A stretch of DNA of 64,000 nucleotides from Massilia frigida (GCF_011682175.1 NZ_WHJG01000028.1:42415-106414); one strand, 5' to 3'. Shown: positions 16,160 to 24,993, counted from the stretch's first letter. The notes: generated from the sequence alone by a model not told the origin. Program-made: numbers and translations.

Positions 16160-16791
16160 TCAGGAAGAACGTGTGGGCAGCTTATCCCGCCTGACCGCCG
16201 CAGCCATTACCGTGCTGATCGAGCTGGTGTCGCTGGCCGTCGAACCATTGCTCAGTTCAGTACTGTTTACCTTGACCCAACTGGTGTCGACCAGGGAACG
16301 GCTGAGCGGGGCCAGGCCTGGCGCCAATGTCAGCATCGGTGCCTGCGCCGTGGCTTCAACTTGCACGGCGATATCTTGATGGATCACCGCGTTGCTGCCG
16401 TTCGACCTTTCCACGGTGCTTGCCGTTGAACGTGGCAGGCGGTTTGATCGCCAGCGCACGGGTGTTCCAGCCGGTGAAATCGGCTGGAACACCCGTGCCT
16501 GGGTCACACTGAAACTGCGGATGCCAGCGCTGATCAGCGTGCCGACTGGCAGCGATCGGCGGCGTCGGTAACGATGCGTATCGTCCGCCTGCCAGCGTTG
16601 CCGGTGAACCGGGCGACTGCATGCTGCCAGTTCAGGGCGCTGCCCCTGGTGTTGTCGAAGCGCGCGACCAAGGTGTTGTCGACGTAGACCGCAATGCGGG
16701 TGGCGTACGCATCGTAGCCGATGTCCTTCCCGGTGATCATTTTAACAAGATATTTCCGCGGCGGATCGCCGCTGCCGTCAGGGCAGATCAA
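16160..16791 (-). pseudogene. Remnant of a secreted beta-domain protein, frame-broken
   Basis: On the minus strand three different frames carry protein-like pieces in the order expected of one gene. First DAYATRIAVYVDNTLVARFD to RRTIRIVTDAADR (about 16545-16730), then a short DFTGWNTRALAIKPPATFNG piece (about 16420-16480), then NAVIHQDIAVQVEATAQAP through LVDTSWVKVNSTELSNGST (about 16200-16400). The pieces resemble jelly-roll and cadherin-like repeats of large extracellular proteins. No single frame spans them, so this looks like a decayed fragment. The exact parent family is uncertain. Confidence 0.4.
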
Positions 16792-17332
16792 GCGATTTCA
16801 GCAATAAGCGCTCCCACTGTCCGTCCGGCATCGTTCGTTTGAACACTGAGCGCTGTGTATAGGCATACTGAACACCGTCGCCACCGTCCACCACGCCACG
16901 AATTTCGTCAAGGTAACTTTCGCAGTCCGTTTGCGCTGACATAGATCCTCTCAGCAAAACAGGAATAGACCTTGTTGCCGATAGCGGCGTAAGCGCCGCC
17001 CGGCACGGCGATACGGTCGCGCCGCGGATTGAACGGCCCATCCCCGCGCAGCGTCGTATGCAGCTCCTCTTTCGCCCCGACAATACGCCATGAACCAAAC
17101 CGGAAGCCTTCGTCCTCCCAATGCAGTCCCCATCGCGGCTGCGGTAAGCGTGCGGGGTTAAGGTCGTCATCTGCACATCCCCGTTAGGAAATATCGAAAA
17201 CGATGTCACCTCATTGATGAAGGGGCGCAGGGGGACCATGGCTATGGCCGGGGCGGCCATGAGCAGGCCGGACACGCGCATCAGCCAGGCCGATAGCGGC
17301 ACCTTGTTTCGTTTTATGAGCGTCATGGCCAC
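16778..17332 (-). pseudogene. Exported protein gene with two frameshifts
   Basis: The N-terminus (MAMTLIKRNKVPLSAWLMRV to NGDVQMTTLTPHA) includes an export signal. At about 17150 sense continues only in another frame, LPQPRWGLHWEDEGFRFGSW through AYAAIGNKVYSCFAERIY. At about 16940 it passes back to the first frame with LDEIRGVVDGGDGVQYAYTQ and ends at 16778. Each piece is protein-like only in its own frame, so two indels are inferred. Function unknown. A sequencing error is an alternative, though two in 200 bases is unlikely. Confidence 0.6.
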
Positions 17333-17346
17333 AAATGTTACACGGC

Positions 17347-17360
17347 TTGATGCACATCAA
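17347..17360 (+). promoter_or_regulatory. FNR/Anr box upstream of the universal stress protein gene
   Basis: TTGATGCACATCAA matches the FNR/Anr consensus TTGAT-N4-ATCAA exactly. It lies 67 bases before the start codon, a normal distance for an activator site near -41. Confidence 0.8.
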
Positions 17361-17426
17361 GTGGCAATTCGAGTAGCAGGGCGTAAATTCGATGCGCTGA
17401 CCTGTCCACTTTCCAAGGAGCTGACA

Positions 17427-18260
17427 ATGTACAAAACCATCCTGGTCCATGTCGATGCGAGTCCACGCCTGGGCGCGCGCGTGGAAGCCGCCGCGCGCCT
17501 GGCCATCGCGAACGACGCCCATCTGACGGGTGTTGCGCCGACCGGACTGTCGGCGTTCATGTTTCCGCTCAGCGCGATGGATGCGGGCATGCCCCCGATC
17601 GCCTTCCCGGTCGCGGAAATCCGTGCCGAGGCCGAGCGTTCGCTGGACCTGTTCGACAGCGTCGCGCGCCGGGCCGGGCTGAACGCGCCGGAGCGGCTGC
17701 TGGTCGACGAGGAAATCGGGGCCGGCCTGTGCCTGCAAGCCAGATACGCCGACCTGCTGGTCGTCAGCCCGGCGGCGGGCGATCCGCGTCCGTTCGCGCG
17801 CCACGATGTCACTCAATACGTGCTGCTCCACTGCGCCCGGCCGGTGCTGGTGCTGCCGGCCGCCGGCGCCATCGGCGCGATCGGACAACGCGTGACCGTG
17901 GCATGGAACGGCAGCGCCGAGGCGGTGCGTGCCATCACCAGCGCGCTGCCCCTGCTGCGGAAGGCCGTGCAAGTGGACCTGGTCGTCGTCGCCGGCAAGG
18001 ACAGCCCGGAACGGTACGGCGAACAGCCAGGCGCCGACATCGCGCTCTACCTGGCGCGGCACGGGGTCGAGGTCGCGCTGAACGTGGTTCGTGGCGGCGA
18101 CGACGATGGCGAGTCGCTGTTGTCGTTCGCTGCCGACAAAGGTGCCGACCTGATCGTCATGGGCGCCTTCGGCCACTCCCGCTTCCGCGAATTCGTGCTC
18201 GGCGGCGCGACCCGCACGGCGCTGCGCTCGTCGCCGATACCGTTGTGGATGGCGCATTGA
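17427..18260 (+). CDS. Universal stress protein, tandem UspA domains
   Basis: A 277-residue cytoplasmic protein of two UspA domains. The first begins MYKTILVHVDASPRLGARVE; the second begins near RVTVAWNGSAEAVRAI and ends in the nucleotide-binding signature MGAFGHSRFREFVLGGATRT. AAGGAG lies six bases before the ATG. Tandem Usp proteins like this are common in betaproteobacterial low-oxygen regulons. The perfect FNR box upstream supports induction under oxygen limitation. Confidence 0.92.
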   Translation: MYKTILVHVDASPRLGARVEAAARLAIANDAHLTGVAPTGLSAFMFPLSAMDAGMPPIAFPVAEIRAEAERSLDLFDSVARRAGLNAPERLLVDEEIGAGLCLQARYADLLVVSPAAGDPRPFARHDVTQYVLLHCARPVLVLPAAGAIGAIGQRVTVAWNGSAEAVRAITSALPLLRKAVQVDLVVVAGKDSPERYGEQPGADIALYLARHGVEVALNVVRGGDDDGESLLSFAADKGADLIVMGAFGHSRFREFVLGGATRTALRSSPIPLWMAH

Positions 18261-18270
18261 CGACGGCATC

Positions 18271-18477
18271 ATGCATCAGGCCGAATTGAAGAGCGCCCTG
18301 CGGTACTTCATCGACAGCTGCGTCGACGACGACGAGGTCAAGCGCAGCGCCACGGCCTGGATCGCGCTCGACCCGGTTCCGGTAAAAGCGATCCTCGCCA
18401 GGATCACGCCGCACATGCGCCCGATGGCCGACGCCGACATCGGCTTATGGCAAACGATCATGCATTTCTACATGTAG
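18271..18477 (+). CDS. Small hypothetical protein
   Basis: A 68-residue frame starting ten bases after the universal stress protein gene (MHQAELKSALRYFIDSCVDD). It is amphipathic and without membrane segments. The ribosome site is weak. Close spacing suggests co-transcription with the stress protein. Confidence 0.5.
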   Translation: MHQAELKSALRYFIDSCVDDDEVKRSATAWIALDPVPVKAILARITPHMRPMADADIGLWQTIMHFYM

Positions 18478-18531
18478 GATCGCCCCGCACCGCGCTGACA
18501 GCGGCAGCGCAGACGGTTCCAGATGCACATC

Positions 18532-18545
18532 TTGATGCACATCAT
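18532..18545 (+). promoter_or_regulatory. FNR/Anr-like box
   Basis: TTGATGCACATCAT repeats the 17347 site with only the last base changed. It stands 62 bases before the frame at 18608. Confidence 0.55.
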
Positions 18546-18607
18546 TTACCGGAAGGCTACGCGGCGCCGACGGTGAATGCCGATCCATCCACGCCATCAG
18601 GGACAAC

Positions 18608-19075
18608 ATGTCAATCGCGCTTCATGCCAGGCAGCGCGCATGGCGCAGGCCCGGCTTGAGCCGCGAGCATGCCGGCGCGGTGCGCTTCTATGCGTCCACC
18701 CGCTTCGCCGACCTGTTCACCGGCGTCAGGAACGCGCCCCTGTCGCTGGCGGCGCGCCTGCCCGAAGCCACGGGCCTAGCCGATGTGCAAACCACCATCG
18801 GACAGGTGGTGCAGATCGAGCTCGCCGGCGTCACCGAACCCCTGATCGGCCCGCTGATCAGGGTTGACCGGCGCCGTCCGCCGCGCATGAACCTGGTCTC
18901 GGTGGCGGCCGGGCGCGCCAAGCGTGCAGCCGGCCCGGTGCGCGCCGACGCCGCGATCGAAGCACTGGTCTTGCAAGCGTTCGCCCAGGCGCGCGCACCT
19001 GACGCCGCTGCGTTTGGGCGGGCCAACGATGCCGGGCATGAGTGCGCGACGGCCTGTCCGAAGGTGCGCAAGTGA
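18608..19075 (+). CDS. Uncertain hypothetical protein downstream of an FNR-like box
   Basis: A 155-residue frame, Ala/Arg-rich, with a protein-like middle (RFYASTRFADLFTGVRNAPL and TTIGQVVQIELAGVTEPLIG). I recognise no family. Its tail runs over the adaptor-protein remnant at 19042 in another frame, which suggests that the end is not native. It may itself be a degraded gene. Confidence 0.35.
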   Translation: MSIALHARQRAWRRPGLSREHAGAVRFYASTRFADLFTGVRNAPLSLAARLPEATGLADVQTTIGQVVQIELAGVTEPLIGPLIRVDRRRPPRMNLVSVAAGRAKRAAGPVRADAAIEALVLQAFAQARAPDAAAFGRANDAGHECATACPKVRK

Positions 19076-19191
19076 TCGTCTACCCCCCGGCCCAGCTGCG
19101 CGCCGGCGACCGGGTGCAAGTGCGCGAAGTATCCCAGGCGCCACGCGCTTCCAGCGTGGCAACGTCGAGGCGCGAGATCAGGCCAGCGTGA
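19042..19191 (+). pseudogene. 3' remnant of an RND/HlyD-type membrane fusion protein gene
   Basis: The frame beginning just after a TGA at 19039 reads RDGLSEGAQVIVYPPAQLRA then GDRVQVREVSQAP. This is the usual end of an efflux periplasmic adaptor (…GL.EG..VVVYP...L.DG..V..R). Nothing upstream in the same frame continues it, so only the tail survives. It overlaps the end of the convergent metallo-hydrolase gene. Confidence 0.45.
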
Positions 19192-20539
19192 CGTCGTCCA
19201 GATAGCCCGGCACTTCGCACGGCCAGCCGAGCTCCTCCCCGATGCGGCGGCGCAGGGCCTCGGCGGCGGCGCTTTCGCCGTGGGTGATGAAGGTGCGCTG
19301 CGGCGCATGCCGGATATGCGACATCCAGCCGATCAGTTCATCGCCGTCGGCATGCGCCGACAGATTGGCGATCTGCGCGACCCGCGCGCGCAGGGGAACT
19401 TGCTGCCCGTGGATCTTGATCGACGCGCAACCGGCCAGCATCAGCGCGCCGCGCGTGCCGCCGGCCTGGAAGCCGGCAAACAGGATCGTGTTGCGCGGAT
19501 CGGGGGCGAATGCCTTCAGATGGTGCAGGACGCGCCCGCCGGTGGCCATGCCGCTGGCGGCCACGATGACCATCGGCACCTGGCGCTCGTTGAGGGCGAT
19601 CGATTCCTCCACGCTGTTGACGATGGTGGCCGCGTGGCGCATCGCGAAGCATTGCTCGTGGCTGAGGCGGTGGCTGTGCAAGTGCTTCTGGTACAGCGCG
19701 GTCGCATCGGCGGCCATCGGGCTGTTCAGATAGACCGGCAGATGGGCCGGGATTGCGCCCTGCTCCTTCAGGCGGTGCAGGTCGTACAGCAGCGACTGCG
19801 CGCGCCCGACCGCGAATGCGGGGATGATGGTGACGCCGCCGCGGGCGGCGCTGTCGCGGATAGTCTGGCCGAGCAGCAGCAGCGGGTCGGCCGGGTCGTG
19901 CCGCTTGTCGCCGTAGGTCGCCTCCACCACCAGATAATCCGCCTCGGCGATGGCCGCCGGCGCGACCATGAGCGGGTCGTTGGGACGGCCGAGGTCGCCA
20001 GAAAACACGATGGTTTTCCCGGCGCAGCGCACCGTGACGATGGCCGCGCCCAGGATATGGCCGGCCAGCGCCAATTGCCCTTGCAGCTCGCCGGCGATGG
20101 CGAACGGCATGTCGAACGGCACCGGCACGAACTGGCGCAGGGCGCGCACCGCGTCAGCCTCTGAATACAGGGGCAAGGCTGGCGCATGTCTGGAAAAACC
20201 GTGGCGGTTGGCGTAGTTGGCTTCCTCTTCCTGCAGGTGCCCACTGTCCGGCAACAGGATCTTGCACAGGTCGAAGGTAGCCGGACTGCAAAAAATCTTG
20301 CCGGTGAATCCATTTTTCACCAGCAGCGGCAGGTAGCCGCTGTGGTCCAGGTGCGCATGGGTGAGCACCACGGCGTCGATGCCGGCCGGATCGACCGGAA
20401 ACGGGTGCCGGTTGCGCAAGCGCAGTTCTTTGTGCCCCTGGAACAGGCCGCAGTCGACCAGGATGTCATGGCCGCCGGAGCTGAGCAGGTATTTTGAACC
20501 GGTCACGCTGCCGGTCGCGCCAAGGAATTTCAGTTTCAT
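19178..20539 (-). CDS. MBL-fold/beta-CASP metallo-hydrolase (RNA exonuclease-like)
   Basis: A 453-residue cytoplasmic protein of the metallo-beta-lactamase fold with a beta-CASP insert, like the YSH1/CPSF73-type ribonucleases. The metal motif is THAHLDHSG at about residue 60. Later metal-binding segments are AGHILGAAIV and FSGDLGRPNDPL, and the C-terminal beta-CASP part has SGMATGGRVLHHL, NLSAHAD and ITHGE. The ATG at 20539 is preferred (AAAGG upstream); a GTG lies three bases before it. An FNR-type box is 56 bases upstream. Paralogs next to stress proteins in low-oxygen regulons are common in this group. Confidence 0.9.
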   Translation of the reverse strand: MKLKFLGATGSVTGSKYLLSSGGHDILVDCGLFQGHKELRLRNRHPFPVDPAGIDAVVLTHAHLDHSGYLPLLVKNGFTGKIFCSPATFDLCKILLPDSGHLQEEEANYANRHGFSRHAPALPLYSEADAVRALRQFVPVPFDMPFAIAGELQGQLALAGHILGAAIVTVRCAGKTIVFSGDLGRPNDPLMVAPAAIAEADYLVVEATYGDKRHDPADPLLLLGQTIRDSAARGGVTIIPAFAVGRAQSLLYDLHRLKEQGAIPAHLPVYLNSPMAADATALYQKHLHSHRLSHEQCFAMRHAATIVNSVEESIALNERQVPMVIVAASGMATGGRVLHHLKAFAPDPRNTILFAGFQAGGTRGALMLAGCASIKIHGQQVPLRARVAQIANLSAHADGDELIGWMSHIRHAPQRTFITHGESAAAEALRRRIGEELGWPCEVPGYLDDVTLA

Positions 20540-20594
20540 CACAAACCTTTCCAGAGTGGATACTGGAATATCGATGAGTTACCGAGCAAATACC

Positions 20595-20608
20595 TTGACG
20601 CAAATCAA
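20595..20608 (-). promoter_or_regulatory. FNR/Anr box upstream of the metallo-hydrolase gene
   Basis: TTGACGCAAATCAA on the plus strand reads TTGATTTGCGTCAA on the minus strand, one base from the FNR consensus. Located 56 bases before the ATG at 20539. Confidence 0.65.
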
Positions 20609-20646
20609 AACCGACCGGATTCACGCTGGCGGGCGTGGGACCGCGC

Positions 20647-21069
20647 TTAATTCAGCAGGATCGCCTTGCGGTACGGCGCCATCGGCGGACGCGGGAATTG
20701 CACGCCGGCGTAGGCGCTGCGGAAACAGCTGGCCTTGGCATTCTCGACATCAGTCATGGTCTTGGTGACCTTGCCTTCCGCATCGAGCACCAGCACGATC
20801 GTGACCGGGTACTTCGACTTGCCGTGGCAATTGCCTTTCTGGTCGAGCTTGCGCTCGTTATTGAAGGCGATCGATTCGTTCTCGTATTTGGTGGCTTTGG
20901 CGTTCGGGAACTGGGCATCGAACTTGGCCATTTCGGCGGAAAAGTCCGGATTCTTCGGCGACGGCGCTTCGACCGCATTCGGGTCGGCCGGCTTGGTCCC
21001 CGTGGTTTCGCAACCAGCCATCAGCACCGCAGCGCACAGCATTGAAATTTTGATTAAGTGTTTACGCAA
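20647..21069 (-). CDS. Lipoprotein with TonB C-terminal-like domain
   Basis: A 140-residue exported lipoprotein. The TTG start at 21069 is selected because CCGGAGAATAAC precedes it. The lipobox LMAGC places the lipid cysteine at residue 20. The mature part ends with VTIVLVLDAEGKVTKTMTD and SAYAGVQFPRPPMAPYRKAI, a pattern close to TonB C-terminal domains (energy-transducer-like), without a membrane anchor. Partner unknown. It is transcribed in the same direction as the nos genes but 113 bases past nosX. Confidence 0.8.
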   Translation of the reverse strand: MRKHLIKISMLCAAVLMAGCETTGTKPADPNAVEAPSPKNPDFSAEMAKFDAQFPNAKATKYENESIAFNNERKLDQKGNCHGKSKYPVTIVLVLDAEGKVTKTMTDVENAKASCFRSAYAGVQFPRPPMAPYRKAILLN

Positions 21070-21182
21070 GTTATTCTCCGGTGGTCATCCTGGAACCAAC
21101 AGGGCTGGAAGCAGCCGCATGTTGTCGAATCGCCATTGTACGGGGAAGTAACCATTCTTTCATTTTGATTCCCGCACGGAAA

Positions 21183-22229
21183 CTAATTCGACGGCGCGCG
21201 GCCCTTCGCCTGCTGCGCCGCCGCCAGCCGCGCGCGCATGGCCGGCGTGGTATGCACCGTGCCGTGCGCGTCGATCAGCATCACCTGGTCCAGGCCCATG
21301 CGGGCGGCCATCGCTTCCCAGCCAGCCGGGCCGGTGATGAACAGGGGTTTCGAGTTGCCGTCCGAGCGCAAACCGGCATCCGCGCCACCCGCGGTCACGA
21401 TCGTGACCGACGCCACCAGGTCGATCGGATAACCGCTGCGCGGGTCGATGATGTGCGGGCGGCGCTTGCCATCCTTGAGGAAATAGCGCTGATAGTCGCC
21501 GCTGGTGCCCATCGCTTCGTTGTCGCCCAGGTTCACATGCGCCACGGCGCCGGGGGCGCGCGGGTCCTGGATGCCGACCCGCCACGGGCGCGGCCCCGGC
21601 TGGCCGATGGCGAGCACATTGCCTCCTACGTTGACCAGCGCCGCCTTGACCCCGCCCTGGCGCAGGATCAGGGCCGCGCGGTCGAGCGCGTAGCCTTTGG
21701 CGTAGCCGCCCAGGTCGATCATGACCGCCTTGTTGGTGCTTGAAATCGTGTTGCCGTGGTAGCGCAGGTGCGCCAGGCGCGGGCGCGCGTCGAGCCAGCG
21801 CTGGATGTCCTGCGCCGCCGGAGCCTGGGGCACGATGTCGCTGCTCTGGAAACCCCACAGCCGGATCAGGCGCCCGATGGCCGGGTTGAACAGGTTGCCG
21901 GAGCGCTCCGCCACCAGGGTTGCCGATTGCAGCAGCGCGACCATCTCGGCGTCGGCGGTGAACGGCTCGCCGCGCGCGATGGCCTCGTTGAGCGAGGTGA
22001 GCATGCTCGGCTGCCAGGCATGGTATTTGTGGTGCAGGCGGTCGAATTCGTTCAGGACGGAGCCGCTGAGCTCGTCGGCGCGTTGCGGCGAGCCGCCGTA
22101 GATGCTGATCTCGACCGCGGTGCCGAACACGTGCCCGCGCATGTGATGGACCGTGTCGGCGCGCTCGCAGCCGGCCAGCGCCAGCAGGCACAGCACCGCC
22201 GCGATCAGTGTTGCATGTAAGGCGCGCAT
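21183..22229 (-). CDS. nosX: FAD:protein FMN transferase, NosX/ApbE family
   Basis: ApbE proteins attach FMN covalently to a Thr in membrane flavoproteins; NosX is the member that modifies NosR. The 348-residue product has a lipobox LALAGC (Cys20), MRGHVFGTAVEISIYGG, the DLGGYAKGYALDRA block and GTSGDYQRYFLKDGKRRPHI followed by IDPRSGYP, all hallmarks of ApbE. It is the last nos gene of the leftward cluster, and NosR here has the matching flavinylation motif, so NosX is the likely role. Confidence 0.9.
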   Translation of the reverse strand: MRALHATLIAAVLCLLALAGCERADTVHHMRGHVFGTAVEISIYGGSPQRADELSGSVLNEFDRLHHKYHAWQPSMLTSLNEAIARGEPFTADAEMVALLQSATLVAERSGNLFNPAIGRLIRLWGFQSSDIVPQAPAAQDIQRWLDARPRLAHLRYHGNTISSTNKAVMIDLGGYAKGYALDRAALILRQGGVKAALVNVGGNVLAIGQPGPRPWRVGIQDPRAPGAVAHVNLGDNEAMGTSGDYQRYFLKDGKRRPHIIDPRSGYPIDLVASVTIVTAGGADAGLRSDGNSKPLFITGPAGWEAMAARMGLDQVMLIDAHGTVHTTPAMRARLAAAQQAKGRAPSN

Positions 22230-22271
22230 GGCGTTCTCCCTTGACAGGGCGGCAGCGCCGCCCTTCCCTTA

Positions 22272-22727
22272 TCAGCGCGCCTTGCTGACCATGAAGTCGA
22301 CCACCGCCTTCATTTCCTCATCCTTGAGGGCGGCATTGCCGCCACGCGGCGGCATCATGTTGAAGCCTTTCGTGGCGTGGTCGTACAGCACGTACATACC
22401 CTTGGCGATGCGCGGCGTCCAGGATGGCTTGTCGCCCAGTTTCGGCGCGCCCAGCACGGCGGCGCCGTGGCAGGAAACACAGGAGGCTGCATAGATTTTT
22501 TCGCCTGCGGCCAGTTCGGCCGGGCTGGCGGCGGCAGGGGCGGCGGCGGAAGCAGCCGGCGCGGCGGCCGCGACAGGTGCGGGAACGGGCGCCGGAGCGG
22601 GCGCCGCAGCCGGTACCGGCGCGTTCGCGCTTGGGCCGGCTGCGGGGGCAGCAGGGGCTGGTGCCTTGTCGCCGCAGGCCGCCAGGGCCGCAACGATCAA
22701 CAGGGACAGCAAGGTCGTGCTTTTCAT
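22272..22727 (-). CDS. Class I c-type cytochrome lipoprotein (cytochrome c5-like)
   Basis: A 151-residue lipoprotein: lipobox ALAAC (Cys18), then an unusually Ala/Pro-rich linker of about 50 residues, then one heme domain with CVSCH and an axial methionine in MMPPRGGN. Layout matches cytochrome c5-type proteins (C-terminal LKDEEMKAVVDFMVSKAR). Its place between nosL and nosX suggests that it supplies electrons to NosZ or NosR in the periplasm. Confidence 0.85.
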   Translation of the reverse strand: MKSTTLLSLLIVAALAACGDKAPAPAAPAAGPSANAPVPAAAPAPAPVPAPVAAAAPAASAAAPAAASPAELAAGEKIYAASCVSCHGAAVLGAPKLGDKPSWTPRIAKGMYVLYDHATKGFNMMPPRGGNAALKDEEMKAVVDFMVSKAR

Positions 22728-22758
22728 GATGTATTTCCAGTCGTTATAAAAGGGACGA

Positions 22759-23268
22759 TCAATGGCGCATATCGCCGGCGGCGTGTCCGGTGTCGAGCAT
22801 CGCTACCGTGATCTGGCTGTAGGGCAGCACCTTGCCGCCCTCGGCTTTGGCAAAGGCGGCCGCCTGCGCCGGATCCGAGAAGGCGCCGAAGGTCGGCCCC
22901 ATCGAGCCCTGCTTCTTGCTGCCGACCACATACAGCGCATCCTTGGCGGCGATCCAGTGCCCGCTCGGCTTGTCCCAGGACGTCTTGCCCATGTCCTGCA
23001 CGAACACGCCGGCGATGCGCCGCTTGTGCTCGGGCGCGAGCATCACCGTGAACAGTTCCATCAAGTCGCAGTAATAATCGGCCTTGCCTTCGACATACTG
23101 GATCTGCGCCTTGGGGCCGGGGAAATCGAGCAGCACCATGCCATCGAGCGCGCAGGCGGTATCGGGCATCGGTTCCTGGGCGCTGGCGGTCATGGCGTGC
23201 TGGCTGCATGCGCCCAGCAAGCCGGCGGTGGCGAGTGCGGCCAGCAGGCGGTTTATCTTGAAGGACAT
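22759..23268 (-). CDS. nosL: Copper chaperone lipoprotein NosL
   Basis: NosL is an outer-membrane lipoprotein that delivers Cu(I) to NosZ. Start ATG at 23268 with CTGGAG nine bases before it; 169 residues. Lipobox LLGAC. The body has ACALDGMVLLDFPGPKAQIQ, a DYYCDLMELF block and ADYYC cysteine, and the NosL-typical TSWDKPSGHWIAAKDALYVVG and MGPTFGAFSDPAQAAAFAKAEGG. Overlaps the end of nosY by 16 bases. Confidence 0.92.
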   Translation of the reverse strand: MSFKINRLLAALATAGLLGACSQHAMTASAQEPMPDTACALDGMVLLDFPGPKAQIQYVEGKADYYCDLMELFTVMLAPEHKRRIAGVFVQDMGKTSWDKPSGHWIAAKDALYVVGSKKQGSMGPTFGAFSDPAQAAAFAKAEGGKVLPYSQITVAMLDTGHAAGDMRH

Positions 23269-24089
23269 TTGAAACTCCAGTTGGCAAGCAAGAAGGGAAT
23301 GACTACCCACCCGGCCATGATGGCCAGCAGGACCGCCGGATCGGTCAGGCCGCCCGGCATCACCGTGGCCAGGCCGTACATGGTTTGCGCCTGCTCGGAG
23401 CTGAAGATATTGAGCAGCCGGAACACATCGGCGGGGTTGAGCATCAGCAGTGCCGCGAAGGTGTTGCTGTCCAGGCGGCCCTGGCTCAGCACCAGCGCCC
23501 CCATCAGCAGCAAGTCGAAAATCAGCACGAAAAAGAACCACAGGCTGATCGCCACCCCACTGGCGCGCACGCGGTCGAGCGCGCGCACCGACACCAGCAT
23601 CGAGATGCTCAGGAACGCCATGCCCATCAGGATGGCGCTGCCGACGAAGCCGGCGTAGTGGTAGCCGTCACGCACGGTCAATTCGGACGCCAGCGGCAGC
23701 AGGCCGGCCCCGAAGCCGAGCACGGTGGAACTGGCCAGCGCGGCGGCCAGCCCGCAATACTTGCCCAGCAATATCTCGAAGCGGCTGATCGGCATCGAGA
23801 GCATCAATTCCAGCGAGCCGCGTTCGCGCTCGCCGACGATGGCGTCGTAGCCGAGAATGAGCGCGATCAGCGGCACCAGGTAGATCACCAGGCCGACCAG
23901 GCTGGCCACCGTCACGTCGATGCTGCGAAAGCCGACCTCGCCCTGCTGCGAGGCGCCAAAGTAAGCGATCGCCAGCGCGAACAGGGCGAAAATGAGCGCC
24001 ACCGCCAGCACCCAGCGGTTGCGGATGCGGTCGCGAAATTCCTTGGCGGCGATGACGAGCACCTGGCCCCACTCAATGCGCGCGCCCAT
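23253..24089 (-). CDS. nosY: NosY, ABC transporter permease for N2O reductase maturation
   Basis: Inner-membrane permease of the NosDFY complex required for building the CuZ centre. 278 residues and six predicted membrane helices: WVLAVALIFALFALAIAYFG, VGLVIYLVPLIALILGYDAI, then the conserved ERERGSLELMLSMPISR segment, and further helices to VLLAIMAGWVVIPFLLANWS. The ATG at 24089 is preceded by GGAGG at the ideal distance; an earlier in-frame ATG at 24107 is possible. It overlaps nosF by 17 bases. Confidence 0.92.
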   Translation of the reverse strand: MGARIEWGQVLVIAAKEFRDRIRNRWVLAVALIFALFALAIAYFGASQQGEVGFRSIDVTVASLVGLVIYLVPLIALILGYDAIVGERERGSLELMLSMPISRFEILLGKYCGLAAALASSTVLGFGAGLLPLASELTVRDGYHYAGFVGSAILMGMAFLSISMLVSVRALDRVRASGVAISLWFFFVLIFDLLLMGALVLSQGRLDSNTFAALLMLNPADVFRLLNIFSSEQAQTMYGLATVMPGGLTDPAVLLAIMAGWVVIPFLLANWSFKCPSR

Positions 24090-24993
24090 GCGTGCCTCCA
24101 TAGCCAAGGAACAAGTCTTCCAGCGAGGGTTCGCGGATGGTCACATCGACCAGCATCGGCGCCAGCGCGGCCAGCACCGGCGCCTTGAGCGTGGCCGCGC
24201 AGGCGATCACGACGCGCTCGCCATCGACGATCGTGGTCACCCCCGCCAGATGGGCCAGCGCCGGCCCGGCCTTGGCGCCGCCGCCGGGCAACAGCTGCGC
24301 GTCGATATGCGAGGGCAGCACCTGGCGCGCGCGCAGCTCGGCCAGGGTGCCCAGCGCGGCGACCCGGCCCGCATCGAGGATGACGAGGCGGTCTACCCGG
24401 TCCTGGATTTCGGCCAGGATGTGCGAGGTGATCACGATGGTGGCGCCGCGCCCCTGCGCCTCGCGCAGGATGGTATAAAAATCGGCGATGCCTTCCGGGT
24501 CGAGTCCGTTGGTCGGTTCGTCGAGAAAAATCAGTGCCGGGTCGCCCAGCAGCACTTGCGCGAATCCCAGGCGCTGGCGCATGCCTTTCGAGTAGGTGTG
24601 CAGGCGCCGCGTGGCGGCATCGGCCAGCCCGACCCGGCGCAGCATGCGGCCACATTCGGCGCGCGCCACCTGCTTGAGGTCGGCGAACAGTTGCAGCACT
24701 TCCAGGCCGGAGAGGTTGTCGTAGCTAACAAAACTCTCCGGCAGATAGCCGATGCGGCGCCGCACCTGGCGAAACTGGGCGCTGGCGGTGGCCACCCCGC
24801 CCACGCGCACCGCGCCGGCGCTGGCTGGCAGCAAGCCGAGCATCAGCTTGAACAAGGTGCTCTTGCCGGCGCCGTTATGCCCGATCAGGCCGAACATCTC
24901 GCCCTGCGCGATGTTCAGCGACACATTGCGGATCGCCTCGACCGGGCCGAAGGATTTGCTCACCGCGTCAAGTTCAATGGACATGTTTGTCAT
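24073..24993 (-). CDS. nosF: NosF, ABC ATPase for N2O reductase maturation
   Basis: ATP-binding subunit of NosDFY. 306 residues: Walker A GHNGAGKST, Q-loop region GYLPESFVSYDNLSG, signature YSKGMRQRLGFAQVLL, Walker B LIFLDEPTNGLDPEG and switch histidine ITSHILAE. Start could be ATG at 24993 or three codons in at 24984; both overlap the end of nosD, so the genes are coupled. Confidence 0.93.
   Translation of the reverse strand: MTNMSIELDAVSKSFGPVEAIRNVSLNIAQGEMFGLIGHNGAGKSTLFKLMLGLLPASAGAVRVGGVATASAQFRQVRRRIGYLPESFVSYDNLSGLEVLQLFADLKQVARAECGRMLRRVGLADAATRRLHTYSKGMRQRLGFAQVLLGDPALIFLDEPTNGLDPEGIADFYTILREAQGRGATIVITSHILAEIQDRVDRLVILDAGRVAALGTLAELRARQVLPSHIDAQLLPGGGAKAGPALAHLAGVTTIVDGERVVIACAATLKAPVLAALAPMLVDVTIREPSLEDLFLGYGGTHGRAH

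Noticed and set aside
16095..16379. 94-codon plus-strand frame in the decayed region
   Set aside because: Protein-like segments lie on the other strand; this frame has no ribosome site or motif.
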